Assembly: GCF_900114625.1 (NCBI RefSeq) | Contig: NZ_FOZL01000001.1 | Span: forward strand, 3,224,001-3,288,000 | DNA: 64,000 nucleotides | Direction of reading: 5' to 3' | Source: Granulicella pectinivorans | GTDB lineage: Bacteria > Acidobacteriota > Terriglobia > Terriglobales > Acidobacteriaceae | In this document: piece after piece, positions 1 to 9,503 of the stretch | How positions within the stretch are numbered: the stretch's first letter is position 1 | Layout: every line of letters starts with the position of its first letter | Program-made: the position numbers and the translations under genes | Notes under the pieces: generated by a model | Told to the model about the DNA's origin: nothing | Seen by the model: only the letters and a program-made list of their open reading frames with translations | Databases searched by the model: none

Positions 1-1
1 C

Positions 2-1210
2 TCCCTCAAGCTGGTTGCGATGATCTCCATCCCGCTCACCCTTGGCGTCTGGATCCGTGTCTCCGTCCAGAACTTCCTCGCCGCCGACATCAGCTACGAG
101 GCCACCATTCTCATGGCCGTCCTCCTCGGCCCCGCCGCCGCCATCATCGGCGGAGCCATTCTCTCCATCCCTGCCGTCCTCCACCACGAGTACCTCTCCC
201 TCCCCGTCAACCTGCTCGTCGCTACCCTCTTCGGCGTCAGCGGCAAGTTCGCCAACATGGAAGACATCTGGTCCTTCTCGCCGATGATCGACCTCAGCAT
301 CTACCGCTGGGTTACGCGCAACCTGCGCCGTCCGCACCTCGACCGGCAGATCCTCTTCCTCATGCTCATCACCGCGGTGCAGTTCGTCTCCAGCGTGCTA
401 AGCCACGCCTTCCCGAAACGCTTCTTCGAGCTCTACTCCGGCAATTGGCTCGTGGAGGCATCCATCTGCTTCTGCGCACCGATCGTCGTCGGCATCCCCC
501 TCAAAATCTGGAACGCCATCCGCATCGAACGCGCCCTCGAAGAGCAGGGAAGACTCCTCCTCGAAGCCCGCCTCGACGCCCTCACCCGCCAGATCAACCC
601 CCACTTCCTCTTCAACACCCTGAACAGCATTACCTCGCTTGTCCGCGTCAAACCCGAGCTTGCCCGCGAGATGATCGTCAAACTCGCCAACATCCTCCGC
701 GCCCTCCTCAAAGACCGCGAAGCCTTCGTGCCGTTCTCCGAAGAACTCTCCTTCACCGACGACTACCTCGACATTGAAGTCGTCCGCTTCGGCGAGAAGC
801 TTCGCGTCGTCAAGGAGATCGCCGACGAGACCCTCCATATCGTCGTGCCGAGCATGATCCTCCAGCCGCTCATCGAAAACAGCATCAAGCACGGCCTCGA
901 GCCGCGCATCAACGGGGGGACCGTTACGCTGCGCAGCCGACTCGATGGCCAACGCCTCGTCCTCGAGGTCGAAGACGACGGCGTAGGCATGGCTCCCGAG
1001 CGCAACCAGCAACCCTCCGCCGGCAGCCCCCTGGTCCGCCCGGGTACCGGCATCGGCATGAAGAACGTCCGCGAGCGCATGGCTGTTCTCTACGGCATAG
1101 AGGCCGAAGTCGAGATCGTAAGCCGTCCGGGCCGAGGCACGATGGTCCGCCTCGTCATGCCCGTCCTCGAGGCCGGAGCCGCCGTCTGGGGTGCAGGCCG
1201 CCAAGCCTAA
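2..1210 (+). CDS. LytS-type sensor histidine kinase, 5' end cut by window edge
   Basis: Membrane histidine kinase of the LytS/YehU class. The reading frame is already open at base 2, so the real start lies upstream; the first internal ATG is at 20. Counting from that ATG, hydrophobic segments fill residues 1-165. The His_kinase dimerisation motif QINPHFLFNTLNS lies at 191-203, with the phospho-accepting His at 195. A GHKL ATPase follows: N-box LQPLIENSIKHG at 281-292, G1 box DDGVGM at 319-324, G2 box GTGIGM at 342-347. The C-terminus is intact. Such kinases usually pair with a LytTR response regulator; none follows here, so a partner would be upstream or elsewhere. The signal sensed cannot be read from the sequence. 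Confidence 0.9.
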   Translation, partial: SLKLVAMISIPLTLGVWIRVSVQNFLAADISYEATILMAVLLGPAAAIIGGAILSIPAVLHHEYLSLPVNLLVATLFGVSGKFANMEDIWSFSPMIDLSIYRWVTRNLRRPHLDRQILFLMLITAVQFVSSVLSHAFPKRFFELYSGNWLVEASICFCAPIVVGIPLKIWNAIRIERALEEQGRLLLEARLDALTRQINPHFLFNTLNSITSLVRVKPELAREMIVKLANILRALLKDREAFVPFSEELSFTDDYLDIEVVRFGEKLRVVKEIADETLHIVVPSMILQPLIENSIKHGLEPRINGGTVTLRSRLDGQRLVLEVEDDGVGMAPERNQQPSAGSPLVRPGTGIGMKNVRERMAVLYGIEAEVEIVSRPGRGTMVRLVMPVLEAGAAVWGAGRQA

Positions 1211-1222
1211 CCGTTGCTTCTA

Positions 1223-1292
1223 GGTACCCCAAGGCTTCAGCCTTGGGTCTCACAGGACCGCCAATCATCCGGGCTTTAGCCCCTGGGGTATG
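1223..1292. repeat. Nested palindromic intergenic element (REP/BIME-like)
   Basis: Outer arms TACCCC (1225-1230) and GGGGTA (1285-1290) enclose two smaller hairpins, AAGGCTTCAGCCTT and GGGCTTTAGCCC. A related half-element occurs at 10032-10060. It directly follows the kinase gene. Confidence 0.6.
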
Positions 1293-1352
1293 CAGTTGCC
1301 TTCGTTGGTTGTCATCCCCGAAGGAAATCCGCGGTTGCTCTTGCCGTTGTCT
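1292..1352. repeat. GTTG-flanked CCCCGAAGG hairpin repeat, copy A
   Basis: The core TCATCCCCGAAGGAAATCCGC lies at 1312-1332. TTCGTTGGTT precedes it and GGTTGCTCTTGCCGTTGTC follows it. Other copies are at 9455-9500, 17236-17335 and 21225-21335. The right arm here is mutated (GGAAATC for GGGGATC), so this is a decayed copy. Confidence 0.65.
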
Positions 1353-1498
1353 GTCCCGATCCGTCTTTCATCCTTTCGATTCCTAGTTACGCTTTGCTTG
1401 ATCAATCCGCCCATCCCAGAAAGAAATTCCAGGCGCATCCCTCCCCGCGCCAGAAATACATCGAAAATCGCCCAGAAATATTTCATTCGCGAAATACG

Positions 1499-1526
1499 TT
1501 GACAATCGTACATCGTGAGAGATATG
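1499..1526 (+). promoter_or_regulatory. Probable sigma70-type promoter
   Basis: A perfect -35 TTGACA (1499-1504) is followed, after 16 bases, by GATATG (1521-1526). A good ribosome binding site, AGGAG, is at 1551-1555, nine bases ahead of the ATG at 1564. Confidence 0.55.
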
Positions 1527-1563
1527 GTGGTGATGGTTACCCCTAACCATAGGAGCTACAACG

Positions 1564-1989
1564 ATGCGTAATCTGATTGCCGCCGCCCTTCTCCTCTCCC
1601 CCCTCGCCCTCGCCGCCCAGACCAACAAGCTCGAAGCCCGTCTGGCTACGCCCGCTCTCGCCGCCGCAACCAACGATGCCAAGCCCACCGCTCCGGTGCG
1701 CGTCTCCACCGGTGTCGTCGCCCCCAAGCTCATCCACACCGTCGATATCCAGACCGACGAGCGCAGCATCTATGCCATCTCCGGACTCGAGCGCAAGGTA
1801 GTCGTCTCCATGATCGTCGATGAGAACGGTACCCCCACCGATCTCAAGATCGTCCAGGCTCAGGACCCCTCCAGCAACCAGAACGTCCTCGCCGCGGTCG
1901 CCCAGTACCGCTTCCAGCCTGGAATGCTCTCCCACCAGCCCGTTGCGGTTCCCGTCAACCTCGAGATTACCGTTCGCCCCGTTCGCTAA
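1564..1989 (+). CDS. Secreted protein with a TonB C-terminal domain, no membrane anchor
   Basis: This is a 141-residue protein. Residues 1-18 form a signal peptide (MRNLIAAALLLSPLALAAQ), so it should be released to the periplasm. Residues about 55-141 resemble the TonB C-terminal fold, with VVVSMIVDENGTPTDLKI and a YRFQPG motif before the last strand. A true TonB has an uncleaved N-terminal helix and a proline-rich spacer, and both are missing here. The start is fixed by AGGAG at 1551-1555. A TonB-dependent receptor follows on the same strand, but a strong terminator separates them, so they are probably separate transcripts. Ferrying or regulating the receptor is speculation. Confidence 0.75.
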   Translation: MRNLIAAALLLSPLALAAQTNKLEARLATPALAAATNDAKPTAPVRVSTGVVAPKLIHTVDIQTDERSIYAISGLERKVVVSMIVDENGTPTDLKIVQAQDPSSNQNVLAAVAQYRFQPGMLSHQPVAVPVNLEITVRPVR

Positions 1990-2023
1990 ACGCGGCGCGA
2001 TCCATTGCTTCTCTGCACCAAAT

Positions 2024-2063
2024 GAAAGAAGGGCACCCTGTCGAGAGGGTGCCCTTTCTTTTT
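2024..2063 (+). terminator. Rho-independent terminator
   Basis: The stem GGGCACCC (2031-2038) / GGGTGCCC (2047-2054) has an 8-base loop, is flanked by AAAGAA, and is followed by a T-rich run (TTTCTTTTT) at 2055-2063. Confidence 0.85.
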
Positions 2064-2255
2064 GTGTCAGCTACCCCCCGGTTACCCCTAACGCGGTGTG
2101 CAGCCTTCATGCTTTGAAGGACTATAGACCACCGCTGCAACCTCTGTCCAAACATTTTTTCAGAGGCGTCAAATTAGAATGAAGGAGGTCGTCCGTACCC
2201 CCCTCGCCGGCTCACGCCCGTCTCATCCAGAGCAGCACATTTCAGGAGCAACACT

Positions 2256-4700
2256 CTGTCCACCGCAATCCAGAAGCTTCTCTCTGTCGCGACGCTCGCC
2301 ACCGTCGCCGCAACCGCCCACGCCGTCGTCGTTCGCGGTACCGTCCGTAGTCCACTCGGTACCCCTATCCCCGGGGCCCGCATCCAACTCATCCAGAACC
2401 ATCAGACCATGGCCGTCGGCATCACTCGCCCGGATGGCTCGTTCGAGATCCGCAGCGCGCAAAGCGGCCGATTCGTCCTCTTCACCGCTGGCGGAGTCTC
2501 GAAGACCCAGCTCCAGCCCAACATCTCCCACGACTTCTACGGCGGAGCCACCGACGTCGTCCTCCGCGACGTCACCCTCGAGGCCACTACCCTCAACGAG
2601 ACCGTCACCGTCACCGCCACTGGACTTCCGACGCCCATCCAGCAACTTACCGCGCCCGTCTCCTTCGTCTCCCGCGACGACCTCGCCTACCGTACCGGCC
2701 TTCTCGACGAACTCCGCCAGTCCCCAGGCGTCGCCATCGTCCAGTCCGGCCAGATGGGTGGCGTAGCCTCGCTCTTCGTGCGCGGCGGCAACTCCGACTC
2801 CAACAAGGTCCTGATCGACGGCATCCCCGCCGAGGACGTAGGCGGTCGTTTCGACCTCGGCCTCGTCTCTTCCACCGGCCTCTCCAACGTAGGCAACAAT
2901 GGTCCTTCCGCCGAGCTCTATCGCGGCCCCAACTCGGCCCTCTTCGGCTCCGACGCCCTCGCCTCCGTCCTCAATCTCTCCACGCCCCGCGGCACTGCTA
3001 CCAGCCCCGTCTTCACCTACTCCGGCGACGGCGGCAACTTCCACACCTACCGCAACGAGGTCACGCTCAGCGGCACCCGCAGCCGTTACGACTACTTCAC
3101 GGCCCTCTCGCGCCTGGACTCCTCCAACGCCCTTCCGCTCGACCGCTTCCACGCCGTTACCGAAGCCGCCAACCTCGGGGCATCCCTCACCGCGAGCACG
3201 CAGGCCCGCTTCACCATCCGCAACACCACCTCCGTCCAGGGCGTCCCCGGCGCGCACGACTTCCTCGGCCTGTCCGCCGACCAGAAGCAGGCCGACCAGA
3301 ACCTCTACTCCGGGGCGACCCTCGAGAATCGCACCGCAGGGAACTGGCACAACCTCGTCCGCTATGGCATCGCCCGCAAACGCGAGCAGTTCAACATCTT
3401 CTCGAACGCCGGCACCTACGATCCCACGCAATTCGCCTACGTCGGCCCCTCGCTCACTATCACCGGAGCCAATGGCTACAAAGTCACCGGCTCCTCGCCC
3501 ATCACTTACGCTGGTTCGGCCCCATCGCGTTACGACCAGGTCTCCAACCGCGACGAGCTCTACTACCAGTCCGACTACAGCTTTGGCCGGCACGTCTCAA
3601 CCCTCTTCGGTTTCCGCTACGAGAACGAGCGCGGGGCCTACCGCTATCCTCTCTACGCCACCGACCAGAGCCTCCAGCGCACTAATTTTCAGTTCACCGG
3701 CCAGATCCAGGGCGACCTCCTCGCCCGCCTCTTCTTCTCCCTTGGCGGAGCCATCGAGAAGAATCACCTCTACGGCCTGCGCGGAACCCCCCGGCTGGGC
3801 CTCGCCTTCGTCCCCGTCCGGCCCGGCCCGCGCCCCTTCCACGGCACCCGCCTCCGCGCCAACTTCTCCCGTGGCGTGCAGGAGCCATCCCTCGCCGTTC
3901 AGTTCAGCTCCCTCTACGGCACCCTCCTCGCGGCCAACGACACCGCCGACATCGCCGCCTACCATGTCAGGCCCCCCAACGCCGAGGAGTCCCGCACCTA
4001 CGACGTCGGCATCGACCAGAACATCTTCTCCACCGCCCTCATCCTCAAAGCCGGCTACTTCCACAATCAATTCGATCACCAGTACGAGTACGTCGACTCC
4101 AGCGCGCTCCAGCAGTACTTCGGCATTACCACCGCTTCCACCATCCCCGGCCTCTACGGTGCCTACACCAACTCGCTCACCTTCCGCGCCCAGGGTGCCG
4201 AAACAGAGCTCCAGTACCAGCCTCGCTCCCGCCTCTTCCTCCACTTCGGCTACACCTATCTCGCCCCTCTGGTCGAGCGCTCCTTCTCCACCGACGCCCT
4301 CCAGGTCCACGGCGCAACCACCAACCCGCTCTTCCCCAGCATCACCATCGGTGGCTCCAGCCCCCTCGTCGGCCAGCGCCCCTTCCGCCGCCCGCCCAAC
4401 ACCGGCTTCTTCGCCGTCCAGTACACCGGCAAGCGCTGGACCACCGCCTTCAAGGGCGCGATGAGCGGCAAGTCCGACGACTCCACCTTCCTCGCCACGC
4501 CGCTCCTCTTGCCCAACCGCAACCTCGACCACGGCTACGCGAAGCTTGACCTCGGCCTCGGATACCAGTGGACCCAGCACCTCGCGGCCTTCACCCAGCT
4601 CGACAATCTGCTCTCCCAGCAGCACATCGGCCCCATCGGATACCCCGGCCTCCCGTTCACCATCCGCGCCGGATTCAAATTTCGCATCGGCGGTGAATAG
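2256..4700 (+). CDS. TonB-dependent outer-membrane receptor, probable CTG start
   Basis: A receptor of about 814 residues. The first in-frame ATG (2409) is far too late: the frame upstream encodes a signal peptide (STAIQKLLSVATLATVAATA) and a carboxypeptidase-regulatory-like strand set (VVVRGTVRSPLGTPIPGARI). The frame opens after a TAG at 2175, and the only usable start is CTG at 2256, eight bases after AGGAG (2243-2247). After the regulatory domain (about 25-100) come a plug domain beginning near ETVTVTATG, with VRGGNSDSNKVLIDGIP, and a 22-strand-type barrel ending in FKFRIGGE. The BtuB-like plug suggests uptake of a bulky ligand, but the substrate is unknown. A frameshift in the C-run near 2198, allowing the ATG at 2179, is the alternative explanation for the start. 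Confidence 0.85.
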   Translation: MSTAIQKLLSVATLATVAATAHAVVVRGTVRSPLGTPIPGARIQLIQNHQTMAVGITRPDGSFEIRSAQSGRFVLFTAGGVSKTQLQPNISHDFYGGATDVVLRDVTLEATTLNETVTVTATGLPTPIQQLTAPVSFVSRDDLAYRTGLLDELRQSPGVAIVQSGQMGGVASLFVRGGNSDSNKVLIDGIPAEDVGGRFDLGLVSSTGLSNVGNNGPSAELYRGPNSALFGSDALASVLNLSTPRGTATSPVFTYSGDGGNFHTYRNEVTLSGTRSRYDYFTALSRLDSSNALPLDRFHAVTEAANLGASLTASTQARFTIRNTTSVQGVPGAHDFLGLSADQKQADQNLYSGATLENRTAGNWHNLVRYGIARKREQFNIFSNAGTYDPTQFAYVGPSLTITGANGYKVTGSSPITYAGSAPSRYDQVSNRDELYYQSDYSFGRHVSTLFGFRYENERGAYRYPLYATDQSLQRTNFQFTGQIQGDLLARLFFSLGGAIEKNHLYGLRGTPRLGLAFVPVRPGPRPFHGTRLRANFSRGVQEPSLAVQFSSLYGTLLAANDTADIAAYHVRPPNAEESRTYDVGIDQNIFSTALILKAGYFHNQFDHQYEYVDSSALQQYFGITTASTIPGLYGAYTNSLTFRAQGAETELQYQPRSRLFLHFGYTYLAPLVERSFSTDALQVHGATTNPLFPSITIGGSSPLVGQRPFRRPPNTGFFAVQYTGKRWTTAFKGAMSGKSDDSTFLATPLLLPNRNLDHGYAKLDLGLGYQWTQHLAAFTQLDNLLSQQHIGPIGYPGLPFTIRAGFKFRIGGE

Positions 4701-5150
4701 CCTCAGGTACGTTCTTGCGAGAAAAAGCACCGTCATTCCGAACTCCGGTTGGCGCACCTTGCGCCCACCGGACTCGAAGGACCCCGGCGAAACCTGCGCC
4801 AACCCAGGACGCCATCGCATTCCGTCGCGAATCCGGCTTTTCTCCGAACCGGCGAACAATCCCGCACAAACGGCCTAAATCCGCAAAAGCAAAGCTCTTC
4901 CGCCGTGTGAATCCCGCGTCCCTGCCACACATTTCCCACAGGGTCATGAAAAATCCCATAAATTCTCGACATTTTGTGCGGTTTCAGATTACAGTTGGGG
5001 AGACATCCGTCACACGCTGTTGATATATCTCCACCCGTTCCCGTTCTGGTCCATCGGCCCTTAAGAGACGTTGGCACCACCGTATCCCCCGGACGGAATT
5101 GATGTGCGAAAGCCCGTCGACCGTCGTCGTGTATCCGAAGGAGAACCACC
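4701..5150. other. Intergenic region with one strong hairpin
   Basis: A 450-base gap ahead of the aminotransferase gene. CCGGTTGGCGCA (4745-4756) and TGCGCCCACCGG (4760-4771) form a nearly perfect 12-bp stem with a 3-base loop. It may act as a terminator for the receptor gene, but there is no T-run. The remainder is moderately AT-rich around 4940-5035 and could carry the promoter, but no clear -35/-10 pair stands out. AAGGAG at 5139-5144 is the ribosome binding site of the next gene. Confidence 0.5.
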
Positions 5151-6431
5151 ATGAGATTTGACTCGCAGCATAACCTTGATGGGGTATCGCGCCGCTTGTT
5201 CCTGCGCAACCTCAGTGCAGCCGGCGTGGCTGTGGCATCGCTTCCCGCGGCAGCTCTCGCCGCCACCCAGCAGACCGCGACTCCTGCGGCCCGTCCTGCC
5301 GGTCGCCGTGGTTTCGGCGGCGGCGCGGACATGGGTGAGCGTCAGCCCCTCCCCTCGGATGCCGTCATCATCAGCTCCAACGAGAATCCCCTCGGACCCG
5401 CGCAGTCGGCACTCTCCGCCATCTGTACGACTGCGGCCCTGGGCGGCCGTTACCACCAGGAAGAGACGATGAAGACCATCGCCGTCTTCAACGAGCAGTT
5501 CGGCCTCAAGCGCGGCTACTCGGCACTCTTCCCCGGCTCCGGCGGTCCCCTCGATCTCGCCCTCATGTCCAACATCGGCCCCGACAAGCCCCTCGTCTAT
5601 GCTGACCCCAGCTACGAGCAGGGCCCCCGCGCTGCCGACACCATGAACGCCCCCAAGTTCCCCGTCAAGCTCACCGCGGACTACAAGCATGACGTCAAGG
5701 CCATGCTTGCGGCGCACCCGTCGCCCGGCGCCTACTACATCGTCAACCCCAACAATCCCACCGGCACCATGACCCCCAAGGCCGACATCCTCTGGCTCAT
5801 CAAGAACAAGCCCAAGGGTTCGGTGGTCATCGTCGACGAGGCCTATCACCACTTCTCGAACGACGAGTCGGTCATCGACCAGGTCGCCGCGGATCAGGAT
5901 GTCATCGTCCTCCGCACGTTCTCGAAGATCTACGGCATGGCAGGCATCCGCGCTGGCTTCGCCGTCGCTCGTCCCGACCTGCTCATGAAGTTCTCGAGCG
6001 TCGCCGCTCCGGCCCGTTCGCTCGCCAGCATCTCCATCACCTCGTCCGCCGGCGCCCGCGCCAGCCTCCAGGACAAGGATCTCGTCGCCCTCCGTCGCAA
6101 GATCAACACCGACACCCGCAACGACACCTTGGAGTTCCTCACCAAGAAGGGCTACAAGATCGTCCCCGGTTCGCAGGCCAACATGTTCATGGTGGACGTG
6201 CAGCGCCCCGGCACGGACTTCAAGAACAGCATGCTCAAGGAGAACGTCGCCATCGGTCGTTCCTGGCCGGCCATGCCCAACTACGTCCGCGTCACCGTCG
6301 GTACCCCTGACGAGATGAAGAAGTTCCAGACCGCCTTCGTCAAGTGCATGGACCAGACCCACACCACCATGGGCGCGTCGCTCTACATGCCCGAGCAGTA
6401 TCATGTTCCTTCGGAACTCTACCGCGGTTAG
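5151..6431 (+). CDS. Tat-exported class I/II PLP aminotransferase (HisC-like)
   Basis: This is a 426-residue protein. The N-terminus is a twin-arginine signal (SRRLFLRNL at 13-21, then a weakly hydrophobic stretch to an Ala-rich cleavage region near 38), predicting export of the folded, cofactor-loaded enzyme. The fold-type-I aminotransferase domain follows: SSNENPLGP (75-83), NPNNPTGT (199-206), VDEAYHHF (228-235) with the PLP-ring Asp 229, FSKIYGMAGIRAGF with the Schiff-base Lys 259, and Arg 267. All key residues are present, so it should be active. Sequence type is closest to histidinol-phosphate aminotransferases, which are normally cytoplasmic, so a biosynthetic HisC role is unlikely. 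The substrate is unknown. It appears monocistronic, with its own terminator. Confidence 0.85.
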   Translation: MRFDSQHNLDGVSRRLFLRNLSAAGVAVASLPAAALAATQQTATPAARPAGRRGFGGGADMGERQPLPSDAVIISSNENPLGPAQSALSAICTTAALGGRYHQEETMKTIAVFNEQFGLKRGYSALFPGSGGPLDLALMSNIGPDKPLVYADPSYEQGPRAADTMNAPKFPVKLTADYKHDVKAMLAAHPSPGAYYIVNPNNPTGTMTPKADILWLIKNKPKGSVVIVDEAYHHFSNDESVIDQVAADQDVIVLRTFSKIYGMAGIRAGFAVARPDLLMKFSSVAAPARSLASISITSSAGARASLQDKDLVALRRKINTDTRNDTLEFLTKKGYKIVPGSQANMFMVDVQRPGTDFKNSMLKENVAIGRSWPAMPNYVRVTVGTPDEMKKFQTAFVKCMDQTHTTMGASLYMPEQYHVPSELYRG

Positions 6432-6452
6432 TCTTGTCCTGTTTTGAAACCC

Positions 6453-6483
6453 AAAGCCCCGGCCCACAAGCCGGGGCTTTTCA
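6453..6483 (+). terminator. Rho-independent terminator
   Basis: A perfect 10-bp stem, AAAGCCCCGG (6453-6462) / CCGGGGCTTT (6471-6480), with an 8-base loop and a short T tail, 21 bases after the aminotransferase stop. Confidence 0.85.
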
Positions 6484-6528
6484 TGCGGAGCGAATCTTCC
6501 ACGAAGAAACGGTGTCTAACAGACTGCC

Positions 6529-7494
6529 ATGAAGAATATCGTTCTCCCCATCGCTCTCTTCGCCCTCACCGCCGCCCCGGTTCTTCGGGCGCAGGAGGGC
6601 AGTGTGCCTACCCAGGCACTCGTCCAGCTCGACTCCAAGAATCCCCAGCCCCTCGGCGTCAGCAACATGACCCTCAAGATCGACAACCATCCCACGCAGG
6701 TCCAGGCTGTCGTCCAGGTCCTCCCCGCCCGCGCCCAGGTCGCGCTCCTCATCGACGACGGACTCCGCACCTCCTTCGGGCGGAACCTCGAAGACCTCAC
6801 CACCTTCGTCAACGGTCTGCCCGCCGGCATCGAGGTCCTCATCGGCTACATGCAGAACGGAGGCGTCGTCGTCGCGCAGCCCTTCACCACCGATCACGCC
6901 GCCGCCGCCGCGAAGCTCCGCATCCCCTTCGGCCAGGCCGGCATGAGCGCCAGCCCTTACTTCTGCCTCTCCGAATTCGCCAAACGCTGGCCCGGAGCAG
7001 CGCCCGAAGGTCCCCGCAATCCCGAAGCGCTCGCCCCCCTCGGACCCGCCTCCGCCGGTGCCCGCAAAGCCCGCTTCGTCCTCATGATCACCAACGGCGT
7101 CGACCCCTACAACGGCTCGACCAGCCTCATGAACCAGAACAGCCCCTACGTCGACACGGCCGTGCGTGACGCCCAGCGCGCCGGCGTCGCCGTCTACTCC
7201 ATCTTCTTCTCCGACGCCGGCTTCCGCGGCGGGCGCGCCAACTTCAGCGGACAGAGCTACCTCGCAGAGGTCGCCGAGGGAACCGGCGGCACCGCTTACT
7301 TCCAGGGCACATCCAACCCCGTCTCGCTTATCCCCTTCTTCGAGCAGTTTGAGAAGTCGATCTCCGAGACCTACGTCGCGACCTTCGACGCTGCCGGTCG
7401 CGATCTCGTCCGGATCAAGGCCTCCACCGACCTGCCGAAAACCAAACTCCGCACCGCCCAGCTCGTCCGTCCCGGAACCCAACTCGCCGACTAA
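6529..7494 (+). CDS. Secreted VWFA-related domain protein
   Basis: A 321-residue exported protein. The signal peptide ends near residue 21 (LTAAPVLRAQ). The rest matches the VWFA-related family that is greatly expanded in Acidobacteria: a short N-terminal beta region (to about 60), then a Rossmann-like von Willebrand A fold with VALLIDDG (about 71), a central KARFVLMITNGVD strand, and GVAVYSIFFSD near 225. The usual DxSxS metal site is replaced by IDDGLRTS, so metal binding is doubtful. The family has no established biochemical role; protein-protein contact in the periplasm is the usual guess. It follows the aminotransferase by 97 bases but lies across a terminator. Confidence 0.8.
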   Translation: MKNIVLPIALFALTAAPVLRAQEGSVPTQALVQLDSKNPQPLGVSNMTLKIDNHPTQVQAVVQVLPARAQVALLIDDGLRTSFGRNLEDLTTFVNGLPAGIEVLIGYMQNGGVVVAQPFTTDHAAAAAKLRIPFGQAGMSASPYFCLSEFAKRWPGAAPEGPRNPEALAPLGPASAGARKARFVLMITNGVDPYNGSTSLMNQNSPYVDTAVRDAQRAGVAVYSIFFSDAGFRGGRANFSGQSYLAEVAEGTGGTAYFQGTSNPVSLIPFFEQFEKSISETYVATFDAAGRDLVRIKASTDLPKTKLRTAQLVRPGTQLAD

Positions 7495-7500
7495 GGCGTA

Positions 7501-7546
7501 GTTCTGCCGAACGAGCCCTCTACGCGCGGCTGGTCACTTCGCGACA
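7501..7546 (+). repeat. Dispersed intergenic repeat (CTGCCGAACG family), copy 1
   Basis: This starts GTTCTGCCGAACGAGCCC and ends GGTCACTTCGCGA. The reverse complement of 12671-12716 matches it at roughly 37 of 44 positions by eye, with one 1-base gap. Both copies lie just outside a gene end. Confidence 0.6.
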
Positions 7547-7698
7547 TGTGACTGCTGCGCGTGGCTCTCGGCTTGGTCGAGGACAAACGTCCTCGCGGCT
7601 CAACGCGACGCCCAGCACAGGTTGAGTCAGCAACACCGGTATAAAAGTCACGAAGGCTCTGCCGCAGGCACCGTGACCGCCGCCCGCGCAGGGCATGC

Positions 7699-7739
7699 AA
7701 AAGCGAAAGGCCCCGAGTATTTCGGGGCCTTTCGCTTTT
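7699..7739. terminator. Bidirectional terminator after groEL
   Basis: A perfect 18-bp stem: AAAAGCGAAAGGCCCCGA (7699-7716) and its complement (7722-7739), with a 5-base loop. It carries U-tails on both strands. It sits 19 bases past the groEL stop and between convergent genes. Confidence 0.85.
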
Positions 7740-7757
7740 CCAGTCTTACCCGGAACT

Positions 7758-9431
<1,674 letters not shown>

Positions 9432-9454
9432 GGTGTATCTCCTAATGTGTCTCT

Positions 9455-9500
9455 TTGGTTGTCATCCCCGAAGGGATCTGCGGTTGTTGTTCGCAGACAA
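9455..9500. repeat. GTTG-flanked CCCCGAAGG hairpin repeat, copy B, inside groES-groEL spacer
   Basis: The core TCATCCCCGAAGGGATCTGC is at 9462-9481, preceded by CTTTGGTTG and followed by GGTTGTTGTTCGCAGACAAC. It lies wholly between the groES stop (9504) and the groEL ribosome binding site, so it is transcribed in the operon mRNA. Confidence 0.7.
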
Positions 9501-9503
9501 CAG

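Larger units (their letters stand above)
1211..1563. other. Intergenic region with two repeat elements and a promoter
   Basis: This 353-base gap holds a nested palindromic element (1223-1292), one copy of the GTTG/CCCCGAAGG hairpin repeat (about 1292-1352), and a probable promoter (1499-1526) for the next gene. I see nothing recognisable between 1353 and 1498. Confidence 0.6.

Noticed and set aside
2064..2255. Possible cobalamin riboswitch upstream of the BtuB-like receptor
   Set aside because: The leader is short, and no B12-box (GCCACTG-like) or multi-stem layout is seen; only a small CCTCTG/CAGAGG hairpin is present.
2223..3593. A 456-codon minus-strand open frame opposite the TonB-dependent receptor
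   Set aside because: Low-complexity Val/Gly/Glu composition typical of antisense frames in GC-rich DNA; the receptor on the other strand is clear.
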